Positions 40,298 to 48,837 of a stretch of DNA of 48,837 nt are shown here, in pieces. Below the pieces are notes generated by a model. That model was not told the origin of the DNA. It made no database searches and saw nothing but the letters and a program-made list of their open reading frames with translations. This DNA is from an actinobacterium SCGC AAA027-J17. Lineage in GTDB: Bacteria; Actinomycetota; Actinomycetes; Nanopelagicales; Nanopelagicaceae. The translations under genes were made by a program, and so were the position numbers. Position 1 is the stretch's first letter, and every line of letters begins with the position of its first letter. The stretch spans positions 1 through 48,837 of the forward strand of contig KB912812.1 in assembly GCA_000383815.1 (NCBI GenBank). The letters run 5' to 3'.

Positions 40298-41090
40298 ATT
40301 ACTATTAATAGGTTCTGGAAAATGGCCTGAGAAAATCGCTTCCATAGTTCAATCTCAAAATTTAGTATCAGAAATAACCAATATCGCTGCTAGGGAATTT
40401 CTCAAACTGGGAACAAAGCAAGTTGAAATGCTGCTTCAAGGAAACACTCTCTGGATTGCTACCACTCCCGAGAATCAACTAATGATTCTTGAGCAAATCA
40501 AAGGTTTGAGCAATAAAATTATAATCGAAAAACCTATTGCTTTAAATCTTGTTCAATTAAATCGTTTGTTTACCCATAACCGTATTAGCAATAATAAGTT
40601 ATATGTATCAGAGCCATGGCGACATAGTGAAATTTGGGAAAAAGCTAAAAACAAACTCACATCGGTTTCAGGGTTAAAAAAATTACAAATCAATAGAGGT
40701 GGGCCAATCGAAAGAGATTATATGGATCCACCCTGGGATTGGATGCAGCACGATTTAGGTTTGTTAAGCGAATTACTCTCTATAAACGATAGATCACTAG
40801 AGTTCCAATGTAAATTTCTAAACGATCGGAAAAATCTAAAAATTATCATCGAATCGCGAGACGAGTATCAAATCGATGTTAATCTCGGATGGTTTCAAGA
40901 GCGAACGGAGCAGTGGATTCTTAATGACAAGTTGTTCATAGATTTCGCAGATCGAGATTCTTTTAATGATCAGCCAATATGTAATATGTTCAAATTTGTT
41001 TGTAATGATGAATTCACTAGTGATTTAGAAAGCCAAGTATGGCTAGCGAGTGCAATAATTACTAAATTAGAGGAGATTAAACTCGCTTAA
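40278..41090 (+). CDS. Gfo/Idh/MocA-like oxidoreductase
   Basis: 270 aa. LLLIGSGKWPEKIASIV Rossmann start, TLWIATTPENQLMILEQIKGLSNKIIIEKPIALN (EKP motif). GTG start. Confidence 0.75.
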   Translation: MRFLQSKLLLIGSGKWPEKIASIVQSQNLVSEITNIAAREFLKLGTKQVEMLLQGNTLWIATTPENQLMILEQIKGLSNKIIIEKPIALNLVQLNRLFTHNRISNNKLYVSEPWRHSEIWEKAKNKLTSVSGLKKLQINRGGPIERDYMDPPWDWMQHDLGLLSELLSINDRSLEFQCKFLNDRKNLKIIIESRDEYQIDVNLGWFQERTEQWILNDKLFIDFADRDSFNDQPICNMFKFVCNDEFTSDLESQVWLASAIITKLEEIKLA

Positions 41091-41568
41091 GCTCACCAGT
41101 TTTAACATTGTAAATCGCGCCAACTATCTCAATATCTTTTGGCAGCAATGGAAACTGTTTAATTCTGACTAAATCAGATTTTAAGGCTGAGAGCTGATCA
41201 CTAACAGTTCTAATCTCAACACTTCTGGTATCTATGCCACTTCTTTCCAAGATAGTCGCATGGATCTGCTCCTCAGTCCCACTTGCCATTCGGCAGTCAG
41301 TGTGTGGCATAACTAAAACCCTACTTACATTGAGCAAGGTGGTGGCAAGAATTAAGGTTCTAAGTACATCCTCGGTGACTCTAGCGCCGGCATTCCTTAA
41401 TATTTTTGCATCCCCAGCACTCATTCCAATAATCCGCAGGGGATCAATTCTTGAATCCATACAGGTAACAATTGCTAAACCTTTTTTCGCTTCGCCAGTT
41501 AAATCCTGTGACTTAAAGTTTTTTGCAAACTCAGCATTAGCTGCAAATAACTGATCAAAGCCACTCAT
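41077..41568 (-). CDS. Beta-carbonic anhydrase
   Basis: 163 aa. CMDSRIDPLRIIGMSAGDAKILRNAGARVTEDVLRTL and HTDC Zn-ligand motif. Confidence 0.93.
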   Translation of the reverse strand: MSGFDQLFAANAEFAKNFKSQDLTGEAKKGLAIVTCMDSRIDPLRIIGMSAGDAKILRNAGARVTEDVLRTLILATTLLNVSRVLVMPHTDCRMASGTEEQIHATILERSGIDTRSVEIRTVSDQLSALKSDLVRIKQFPLLPKDIEIVGAIYNVKTGELKRV

Positions 41569-42485
41569 TACTTACCAACCTGTGATCTCGCTTTGTCAGC
41601 TAAATAAATTCCAAATAGCAGTACCGCAGCGCCAAGAAGCTGGGTGGTATTAAAGGCTTCATTTAGTAACCACCAGGCGATAGCACCAGCAAATAATGGT
41701 TCAATCATTCCAATCACACTTCCAGTGCTAGCTGATAACTCGCGAATACCTGTAATGGTGAGTAGATATGGAATTACGGTGCCAATAATTATTATCCAAA
41801 GCACTAATGCCCAGCCAGGTGCGCTGTAATTAGAAAGTGCGCCATCAAGTGAGTAGGTATCTGTTAGGTATTCAAATGGGAAGTTCCACCAAGGTAAAAC
41901 TAGGGCCCAGAAAATAGCTGAAACGCCAATTCCCCAAGTCATTAAAGAAAGCGAGGTTCTAGTCTGAGAGAGGCGATCGGCAAGCAAAAAGTAAACGGCA
42001 AGGGCAAATGCATCTGCAAAGGCAACTGCAACCCCAAGCGGGTGAAGTGTTTTACCGGTCCAGATCTGAGAGAGCAAGAAAAGACCTGAGAAGGCACAAG
42101 CAATTCCCCACCACATAATTGGTGAGATCTGCTTTTTCTTAACAAACCTTAGGTAGAGCACAATCCAAATTGATGCGGTGAACTCAATAACTAATGCAAC
42201 TGACACATAAAGATACTTAATTGCAAAGAAGTAAAAGGAGGTAACTGCGGATACGCCAATAATTCCAAATAAAAGTAGATCCTTTAACTCATCTTTGCGG
42301 GCATATAACTGCTTCTTACCTTTGTATAAGGCAAATGAAAGAAGGAGTATGGCTGCGCCAGTAATTCTTATTTGAGTTAATCGAAAAGCATCCATATCAG
42401 CTTCACGAAGCACTTTGGCTGCAACCCCGCCTAAGGCAAAGCCCATGGCAGCAGAGATCATTAAAAATTCAGCACGGTGCTTCAC
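41568..42485 (-). CDS. EamA/DMT family transporter
   Basis: 305 aa, about 10 TM in two EamA repeats; GSVIGMIEPLFAGAIAWWLLNEAF. Confidence 0.92.
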   Translation of the reverse strand: MKHRAEFLMISAAMGFALGGVAAKVLREADMDAFRLTQIRITGAAILLLSFALYKGKKQLYARKDELKDLLLFGIIGVSAVTSFYFFAIKYLYVSVALVIEFTASIWIVLYLRFVKKKQISPIMWWGIACAFSGLFLLSQIWTGKTLHPLGVAVAFADAFALAVYFLLADRLSQTRTSLSLMTWGIGVSAIFWALVLPWWNFPFEYLTDTYSLDGALSNYSAPGWALVLWIIIIGTVIPYLLTITGIRELSASTGSVIGMIEPLFAGAIAWWLLNEAFNTTQLLGAAVLLFGIYLADKARSQVGK

Positions 42486-42522
42486 ATAGGCACCTTACAT
42501 TAAGTGATTAATTTAATTAAAT

Positions 42523-44349
42523 TTAAAAGGCACTTTCAGCAATATTCATAATTTCACCAGTCTCAGACTCAACCACTGCTCGTTCAACTGAGATATGTGG
42601 CAGAACTGAGCGAACAAAAAACTTAGCTGATGCAATTTTGCCATTGAAGAACTCAATATCTTTACCAGCAGTTGCTAACTTACTTTGTGCAATATCTGCC
42701 TGACGAAGCAGTAACCAGGCAATTATTAAATCACCAGTTGCCATCAACAATCTTGAAGTACTAAGTCCAACTTTATAAATCTCTTTTGGATTCTCCTGAG
42801 ACTGCATTGCAACACCAACCATATGGCCGATCATTGCCTGTACATCCTCTAGCGCTTTAAGAAGTGCTTTCTTCTCTTCGGGTAAATTTCCACCAGCGGA
42901 GGCAAACTTTGCAATCTCTTTACCAATAATTGTGATTGATCGACCACGATCTCTCACAATCTTTCTGAAGAAGAAATCTAATCCTTGGATTGCAGTAGTT
43001 CCTTCATACAAAGTATCGATCTTGGCATCTCTTACATACTGCTCAAGTGGCCAATCCTTAGTAAAGCCAGAGCCACCAAAGGTTTGTAGTGATTCAGTAC
43101 CAAGCAGAGTCCAAGATTTTTCACTGCCATAACCCTTAACAATTGGCAGAAGTAAATCATTAACTAGATGAAGATCTTCAAGTTTTTCCTTATCGCCACC
43201 TTCTGCCTCAGCTAACGCAAAGGCATCTTGAATGGTTGCGGTGTATAAAACTAAAGCACGCATACCTTCTGAGTATGACTTTTGCACCATCAAAGATCTG
43301 CGCACATCAGGGTGCTTAATAATTTCAACTCGTGGGCTGTTTTTATCCTTAGCAACAGTTAGATCTGGACCTTGCACACGAGTTTTTGCATAAGAAAGTG
43401 CTTGTTGGTATCCGGCACTTAACGTTGCAATCGCTTTGCTACCAACCATCATGCGGGCATACTCAATAACCTTAAACATCTGAGCAATACCATCATGGAC
43501 TTCACCTAATAGATAACCAACAGCTGGCTCTTTCTCGCCCAAGCTAACTTCGCAGGTAGTTGAGACATTTAATCCCATCTTGTCCTCTAGCTTGGTTACA
43601 TAAACACCATTTCGCTTACCTAGCTCACCAGTTTCAAAATCAAACATGAACTTAGGAATCAGGTATAAATCTAAGCCTTTAGTTCCTGCAACCGCTCCCT
43701 CTGGTCTTGCTAATACAAAGTGAATTATGTTCTCGGTTAGATCAGAATCTCCTGAGGTAATAAATCTTTTATTACCAGTTATGTGCCATGTGCCATCTGC
43801 TTGCTTAACCGCTTTAGTACGACCTGCACCAACATCACTACCGGCATCTGGTTCAGTAAGCATCATGGTGGCACCCCACTGCTTATCAATCATTAACTTA
43901 GCAATCTTCTTTTGCTCTGGTGTACCAAATACATGCGCAACATGAGCAAAGGCGCTACCAGAGGCATAAATATGAATTGCAGGGTTTGAACCTAAAACCA
44001 TCTCAGCAATTGCCCACCTAATTGATGGCGGAATTGCTGTGCCACCTAACTCAACTGGGGCATCAATTCGCCACCACTCATTATCCATAAAAGTTTTGTA
44101 GGATTTTTTAAATGACTCTGGAAGTTTTGCATCCCCAGTGGCTGGATCAAACTTAACTTTAATTTGATCACCCTCAACAAATGAGGCAGCTAAATCATTT
44201 TCTGCCATTCGCTTAACCTCTTCAAGCATTCCCATGGCAGTTGGGCGATCTAAATCTTTATAAATTGATTTACCTAAAATTGATTCCCGATCAAATAAAT
44301 CAAAAAGACAAAACTCGATATCTCGCAGATTGGCTATGTAATGGCCCAT
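42523..44349 (-). CDS. Acyl-CoA dehydrogenase (long form)
   Basis: 608 aa. MMLTEPDAGSDVGAGRTKAVKQADGTWHITGNKRFITSGD, QTFGGSGFTKDWPLEQYVRDAKIDTLYEGTTAIQGLDFF. Confidence 0.95.
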   Translation of the reverse strand: MGHYIANLRDIEFCLFDLFDRESILGKSIYKDLDRPTAMGMLEEVKRMAENDLAASFVEGDQIKVKFDPATGDAKLPESFKKSYKTFMDNEWWRIDAPVELGGTAIPPSIRWAIAEMVLGSNPAIHIYASGSAFAHVAHVFGTPEQKKIAKLMIDKQWGATMMLTEPDAGSDVGAGRTKAVKQADGTWHITGNKRFITSGDSDLTENIIHFVLARPEGAVAGTKGLDLYLIPKFMFDFETGELGKRNGVYVTKLEDKMGLNVSTTCEVSLGEKEPAVGYLLGEVHDGIAQMFKVIEYARMMVGSKAIATLSAGYQQALSYAKTRVQGPDLTVAKDKNSPRVEIIKHPDVRRSLMVQKSYSEGMRALVLYTATIQDAFALAEAEGGDKEKLEDLHLVNDLLLPIVKGYGSEKSWTLLGTESLQTFGGSGFTKDWPLEQYVRDAKIDTLYEGTTAIQGLDFFFRKIVRDRGRSITIIGKEIAKFASAGGNLPEEKKALLKALEDVQAMIGHMVGVAMQSQENPKEIYKVGLSTSRLLMATGDLIIAWLLLRQADIAQSKLATAGKDIEFFNGKIASAKFFVRSVLPHISVERAVVESETGEIMNIAESAF

Positions 44350-44441
44350 GGGATAAGCATGCTACCCATGGGTAACTTAATCAATACCCACCAGTAGGTT
44401 TTAACCTCACAATTTTGTTATTCAGGATAGGGTCTGCGATT

Positions 44442-45020
44442 GTGCTACTAAGTGACCGAGATATTAAGGCGGAGATCACTGCCGGCCGAGTAAAGGTTGA
44501 ACCCTTTACCGATTCGATGGTCCAACCCTCCAGCGTTGATGTTCGCCTCGACAGGTTTTTTAGAGTCTTTGAAAATCATAAGTACTCAGTAATTGATCCA
44601 TCAACTGAGCAGCCAGATCTAACCCGTGAGGTGGCAGTGGCTCCTGATGAACACTTTATTTTGCACCCAGGTGAGTTTGTATTAGCTAGCACCTATGAGG
44701 TCATAACTTTGCCAGATGATATTGCTGGAAGATTAGAGGGAAAGTCATCCCTTGGTCGATTGGGATTACTAACTCATTCAACTGCTGGGTTTATTGATCC
44801 AGGTTTTTCTGGTCATATCACACTTGAGCTTTCAAATGTTGCCAACCTGCCAGTGAAATTATTTCCTGGAATGAAAATCGGTCAACTTTGTTTAATTAAA
44901 TTATCCTCACCCGCTGAGCATCCATATGGTTCAGCAGTTTATGGTTCAAGGTATCAAGGCCAACGAGGACCAACCCCATCTAAATCTTGGCTTAACTTTC
45001 ACAAAAGCAAGATTGAGTAA
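44442..45020 (+). CDS. dcd: dCTP deaminase
   Basis: Start set at GTG 44442 ([12 protein letters not shown]). [54 protein letters not shown]. Confidence 0.95.
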   Translation: MLLSDRDIKAEITAGRVKVEPFTDSMVQPSSVDVRLDRFFRVFENHKYSVIDPSTEQPDLTREVAVAPDEHFILHPGEFVLASTYEVITLPDDIAGRLEGKSSLGRLGLLTHSTAGFIDPGFSGHITLELSNVANLPVKLFPGMKIGQLCLIKLSSPAEHPYGSAVYGSRYQGQRGPTPSKSWLNFHKSKIE

Positions 45021-46487
45021 TTACTCCTGATTTAAAAAATGTAATGTGAAGGTTGAACCTTCATCCAGCTTTGATTTAACACTGACATAACCACCATGTG
45101 CTTTCATAACTGCATCCACAATTGATAAACCAAGACCACTTCCCTCACCACTATTTCTCACACGTGATGGATCTGCTCGGTAAAATCTTTCAAAGATTCG
45201 CTCCTGATCTGATTGTGAAAGACCAGGACCATTATCGGTTACAGAAATTGTTGTTTCATTTACTCCTACTCCTGCGGTAATAATTATCTTTGTGCCAGCT
45301 GGGGTGTGGGTTCTGGCATTTGCTAACAGATTGGCAATTACCTGATGTATTCGCTGGGAATCACCTAATACAAAGATCTCACTCTCATCCAATCTCACCT
45401 CAATTGGGTGCTCAGGACCTGCTGCTTTTGCTGAGGCCACAGCCTCAGTTATTAAAGTATTTATATCAACTGGATCATTTGCTAACTCCCGTGCTTGATC
45501 AAGCCGGGCAAGTAACAATAAATCCTCCACCAATGTGCTCATCCGTACAGATTCTTTTTCAATTCTAGAGATTAACTCAGTAGTTTTTTCCTGCCCCACC
45601 ACCGCCCCTTGTCGATGCAATTCAGCAAAGCCACGAATTGCAGTAAGTGGGGTGCGAAGCTCATGGGAGGCATCTGCAACAAATCTTCTTAATTTGTTTT
45701 CACTTGCAACACGTGCGGTAAATGACTCTTCAATTCGCGAGAGCATGGTGTTTAACGAGGTGGTTAATCGACCAACCTCAGTATCTGGTTTTGCTGCCGG
45801 TAAGCGAGCAGATAGATCACCAGATGCGATTGCCTCCGCAGTATCTTCAACTGCTTCAAGGGGTCGAAGACCAAGCGCGATAATCCATCTGGCAGCTAAG
45901 GCAATTGCAGTCAGAGCAATGATTCCTAATATCAAAAAGAGAAACCTTAATTGGCTTAAGGTCTTATCAACCTTTTCAAGTGAGTCGGCAACAATCACAC
46001 TCCCCAAACCAGTAGGTAAAAGCTGGGCTAATGCCCTGATATCAGGTTGCCCATCTTTGCCATCAATAGTGAAAGGCTCATTTTTATAATTACTAACCTC
46101 ACCTACCTTCATCCCAGTTACTGCAAAGTTTTTTCCACCTAACTCACCACCCACCTGGCCAATTAAATTTCCATCCACATCTAATAAGGTGATTGAGATT
46201 GCAGTTGGCACTCCGCGCAGTGGCTCTAAAATTTTATAAGGGGAGTCTTCATCATTTGCATCCAATGGGGCAATACCAGCCCGATCTAGCCGTTCTAGAG
46301 AGGTGCTAGAGATACTGATTAATTGATCATCTAGCTGCGAGATTAAATATGTGCGAAGTGCAGCATTTGCTGCAAAATCTGAGGCGATAATTGCCAGGCT
46401 TGCTAACACAACTGAGGCCAAGATAAGCCGGTTGCGCAAACTCCAAAGTGAGAGCGGAGTGCGCACCCGACTTAACGGTGAATTCAT
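45021..46487 (-). CDS. HAMP-domain sensor histidine kinase
   Basis: 488 aa. Two TM segments, HAMP, H-box RRFVADASHELRTPLTAIRGFAEL, N-box and G-box VTDNGPGLSQSDQERIFERFYR, GSGLGLSIVDAVMKAHGG. Confidence 0.96.
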   Translation of the reverse strand: MNSPLSRVRTPLSLWSLRNRLILASVVLASLAIIASDFAANAALRTYLISQLDDQLISISSTSLERLDRAGIAPLDANDEDSPYKILEPLRGVPTAISITLLDVDGNLIGQVGGELGGKNFAVTGMKVGEVSNYKNEPFTIDGKDGQPDIRALAQLLPTGLGSVIVADSLEKVDKTLSQLRFLFLILGIIALTAIALAARWIIALGLRPLEAVEDTAEAIASGDLSARLPAAKPDTEVGRLTTSLNTMLSRIEESFTARVASENKLRRFVADASHELRTPLTAIRGFAELHRQGAVVGQEKTTELISRIEKESVRMSTLVEDLLLLARLDQARELANDPVDINTLITEAVASAKAAGPEHPIEVRLDESEIFVLGDSQRIHQVIANLLANARTHTPAGTKIIITAGVGVNETTISVTDNGPGLSQSDQERIFERFYRADPSRVRNSGEGSGLGLSIVDAVMKAHGGYVSVKSKLDEGSTFTLHFLNQE

Positions 46488-46504
46488 CTGCTAATTGTGA
46501 TCAA

Positions 46505-47248
46505 TTACTTACCTGCTGGCAACCTCAATCGGTATCCAACGCCGCGCACAGTGTGAATCAAGGCTGGCTCGTAGACATCAATCTTCTTTCTAAGGTAGGA
46601 GACATATGTTTCAACAATTCCCATATCTCCACTAAAGTCATACTGCCAGACGTGATCTAATATCTGAGATTTACTTACCACTCGATCTGCATTAATCATT
46701 AAATAGCGAAGTAGTAAAAACTCAGTTGGGGATAGATCAACTAAATTGCCAGCTCGTCTAACCTCATGAGTTGCCTCATCTAATTCAAGATCGGCAAATC
46801 TAATTTTCTCATCATCTGCTAATACTTCTGTAGCACCAGTTCGGCGAAGTAATGCGCGAAGACGAGCAACTAACTCTTCAAGTGAGAATGGCTTGGTTAC
46901 ATAATCATCACCACCGATTGTTAATCCAGCAATCTTGTCCTCTACCGAATCCTTAGCGGTTAAAAATAAAACTCCAACATTATGTCCTTCACTTCGCAGT
47001 TGCCGGCAAACTTCAAAACCATTTTGATCAGGCAACATCACATCAAGAATCAATGCATGTGGTTTAAACTCTTCGGCAATTTGAAGTGCAGCAGAGCCTG
47101 AGGCCGCAGTTCTCACATCAAAGCCAACAAACTTTAAGCTGGTGGCAATCAGTTCGCTGATGGAGTTCTCATCATCTACAACGAGAATCCTCTGCGTGCT
47201 CTGATTAACCTCTGGGTTACTACTTACTCTTTCTTTAAGAGTTGTCAT
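46505..47248 (-). CDS. OmpR-family response regulator
   Basis: 247 aa. RILVVDDENSISELIATSLKFVG, LILDVMLPDQNGFEVCRQLR, winged helix DLSPTEFLLLRYLMINADRVVSKSQILDHVW...TVRGVGYRLR. Confidence 0.97.
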   Translation of the reverse strand: MTTLKERVSSNPEVNQSTQRILVVDDENSISELIATSLKFVGFDVRTAASGSAALQIAEEFKPHALILDVMLPDQNGFEVCRQLRSEGHNVGVLFLTAKDSVEDKIAGLTIGGDDYVTKPFSLEELVARLRALLRRTGATEVLADDEKIRFADLELDEATHEVRRAGNLVDLSPTEFLLLRYLMINADRVVSKSQILDHVWQYDFSGDMGIVETYVSYLRKKIDVYEPALIHTVRGVGYRLRLPAGK

Positions 47249-47280
47249 TGGGCATCACCTCAAGGATGATGATTATCTAC

Positions 47281-47324
47281 TATCCTGAGGATTAACTGAG
47301 AATTACCCTTGGTTTACCCTGATC
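47281..47324 (-). promoter_or_regulatory. Four tandem 11-bp-period half-sites upstream of the response regulator
   Basis: + strand: TATCCTGAGGA / TTAACTGAGAA / TTACCCTTGGT / TTACCCTGATC at 47281, 47292, 47303, 47314. Confidence 0.6.
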
Positions 47325-48837
47325 TTTTGACGCTGCGAAGCATAATTTGAGCCACATCTAACACCTCAACTGAGCTGTTCTTAGCCACCATGCCATCAGA
47401 GACCATTACCCGGCAGAACGGGCAACCAACTGCCACCTCTTCAGCTCCAGTGGCGATCGCCTCATCAACTCGATTTAAATTGATTCGTTCACCAATTTTC
47501 TCCTCCATCCACATCCGGCCCCCACCTGCGCCGCAACAAAATGATCGCTCTTTATTTCGTGGCATCTCATTTACTGCCACCCCTGCTGATTCCAATAACT
47601 CCCGTGGTGGTTCATAAATTTGATTGTGTCTGCCTAAGTAACAAGGATCATGGTAGGTAAGTTTTTTAGCATCCTCTTTAGCAGGTGCAATTGGTTTTAA
47701 TCTTCCCTCTTTAACTAATTGATTTAACAATTGCGTATGGTGAACCATCTGTAACTCAAAACCTTGTTGTTTGTAATCTCTGCCAATTGTTGTAAAGCAG
47801 TGTGGACAGGTAACAACTACTTTTTTCACGCCACGAGTTCCAAAGGTTTCTTGCAGTGTTTCAATATTTTCTCTAGATAAAATCTGATACAAAAATTCAT
47901 TACCACTTCGCCTTGCTGGATCTCCGGTACAGGTCTCACGCTTTCCTAATACACCAAAGGTAACTCCTGACATATATAACAACTCAGCAACCGCCTTGGT
48001 GGTCTTCTTTGCTCGCTCCTCATAAGCACCAGCGCATCCAACCCAAAATAGATACTCAACATCTTCTGGAATAACTGAATCAATTACAGTAACTGGAAAA
48101 TCAACCTCTTTAATCCATGCATCACGATCGACTCTATTAGCACCCCAAGGATTGCCAGCTTTTTCCAAATTACGGAAGGTATTACCAAGCTCTGTTGGAA
48201 ACTCAGATTCAACTAAAACTTGAAATCTTCGCATATTAACAATGTGATCAACATGTTCAATATCAACTGGACACTCCTCAACACAAGCACCACAGGTTGT
48301 GCAGGACCATAAGACATCTAATGAGATTGCATTCTCATGTGCATTTCCAACAATCTTGGTAGTAGCTGCTGCCTCTGTTCCAACCTTGGTTAAAGCATGA
48401 TCTCGCATCGCCATAATCAAAAGCTTTGGCGATAGTGGTTTTTCAGTGTGCCAGGCTGGGCATTGAGATTGGCATCTTCCGCACTCAGTGCAGGTAGACA
48501 TATCAAGAAGACCTTTCCAAGATATATCAGCTGCGCTTCCTATCCCAAATACATCATCCTCTTTTGGATCTTCAAAATTAATCTCTTTGCCATGAGAAAG
48601 CATCACCGGCAATGGCCCTAGTGCATTTGCCTTGCCCGGGGTTCTCTTAAAGTAGATATTAAAGAAGGCTAAGAATCTATGCCAAGCAATTCCCATCGTT
48701 AGGTTTATTCCAACCACAATAAACCAGGTCATCGAAACTACAATTTTGATAAAGGCAACTATTTGAATTAGGTTCTCAATCTCACCAATTGAGTAATTAC
48801 TAAAAAATAAAACTGCTGGGTATGAGATTGCGTAATG
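47314..48837 (-). CDS. Membrane-associated (Fe-S)-binding reductase, HdrD/GlpC-like (5' end outside the window)
   Basis: CTECGRCQSQCP and CTTCGACVEECP 4Fe-4S motifs, two CCG domains (WVGCAGAYEER, CCGAGGGRMW). The frame stays open past the track start (48732) to the window end with hydrophobic sequence. Confidence 0.92.
   Translation of the reverse strand, partial: HYAISYPAVLFFSNYSIGEIENLIQIVAFIKIVVSMTWFIVVGINLTMGIAWHRFLAFFNIYFKRTPGKANALGPLPVMLSHGKEINFEDPKEDDVFGIGSAADISWKGLLDMSTCTECGRCQSQCPAWHTEKPLSPKLLIMAMRDHALTKVGTEAAATTKIVGNAHENAISLDVLWSCTTCGACVEECPVDIEHVDHIVNMRRFQVLVESEFPTELGNTFRNLEKAGNPWGANRVDRDAWIKEVDFPVTVIDSVIPEDVEYLFWVGCAGAYEERAKKTTKAVAELLYMSGVTFGVLGKRETCTGDPARRSGNEFLYQILSRENIETLQETFGTRGVKKVVVTCPHCFTTIGRDYKQQGFELQMVHHTQLLNQLVKEGRLKPIAPAKEDAKKLTYHDPCYLGRHNQIYEPPRELLESAGVAVNEMPRNKERSFCCGAGGGRMWMEEKIGERINLNRVDEAIATGAEEVAVGCPFCRVMVSDGMVAKNSSVEVLDVAQIMLRSVKRSG

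Noticed and set aside
37530-41090. Considered as a phage, transposon or defence island
   Set aside because: No integrase, transposase, terminal repeats, tRNA junction or nuclease/effector domains; all four products are sugar-modifying enzymes.
45535-46089. 184-aa + strand ORF antisense to the histidine kinase
   Set aside because: Shadow ORF; Ser-rich translation typical of the reverse complement of coding DNA.

Overview
The window carries the replication-origin region of a low-GC actinobacterium. Gene content and order (dnaA-dnaN-recF-dciA-gyrB-gyrA-tRNA-Ile-tRNA-Ala-ppiA on one side; rpmH-rnpA-yidD-yidC-jag-rsmG-parA-parB, then a cwlM/trxA/trxB/murJ/NUDIX/CCA-transferase cluster and ponA-GT87-rpsF-ssb-rpsR-rplI-dnaB) are typical of Actinobacteria. 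Assignment to a freshwater acI/Nanopelagicales-type lineage is an inference. Both ends of the window cut genes: a rhomboid protease on the left and an Fe-S reductase on the right. The most notable observations are: (1) an inversion-like structure in the first 3.9 kb, where the two halves of one rhomboid gene lie on opposite strands flanking dnaK-grpE-dnaJ and dnaJ runs into antisense rhomboid sequence, which may be a real inversion or an amplification/assembly chimera; (2) a shared paired DnaA-box module, TTACCCACA-N3-TTATCCAC, upstream of both dnaA and dnaB; (3) a helically phased DnaA-box array at oriC; (4) two parS-like palindromes embedded in the 5' ends of rsmG and parA; (5) a CwlM-like amidase whose Zn-binding and catalytic residues are replaced; (6) an S6:S18-type leader candidate that would sequester the rpsF ribosome-binding site; (7) four 11-bp-phased half-sites upstream of an OmpR-family two-component system; (8) a four-gene nucleotide-sugar cassette after dnaB; (9) a HAIR-like operator upstream of dnaK. 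I found no CRISPR array, transposase, phage genes or obvious defence system. Everything here comes from reading the sequence; no database search was run.
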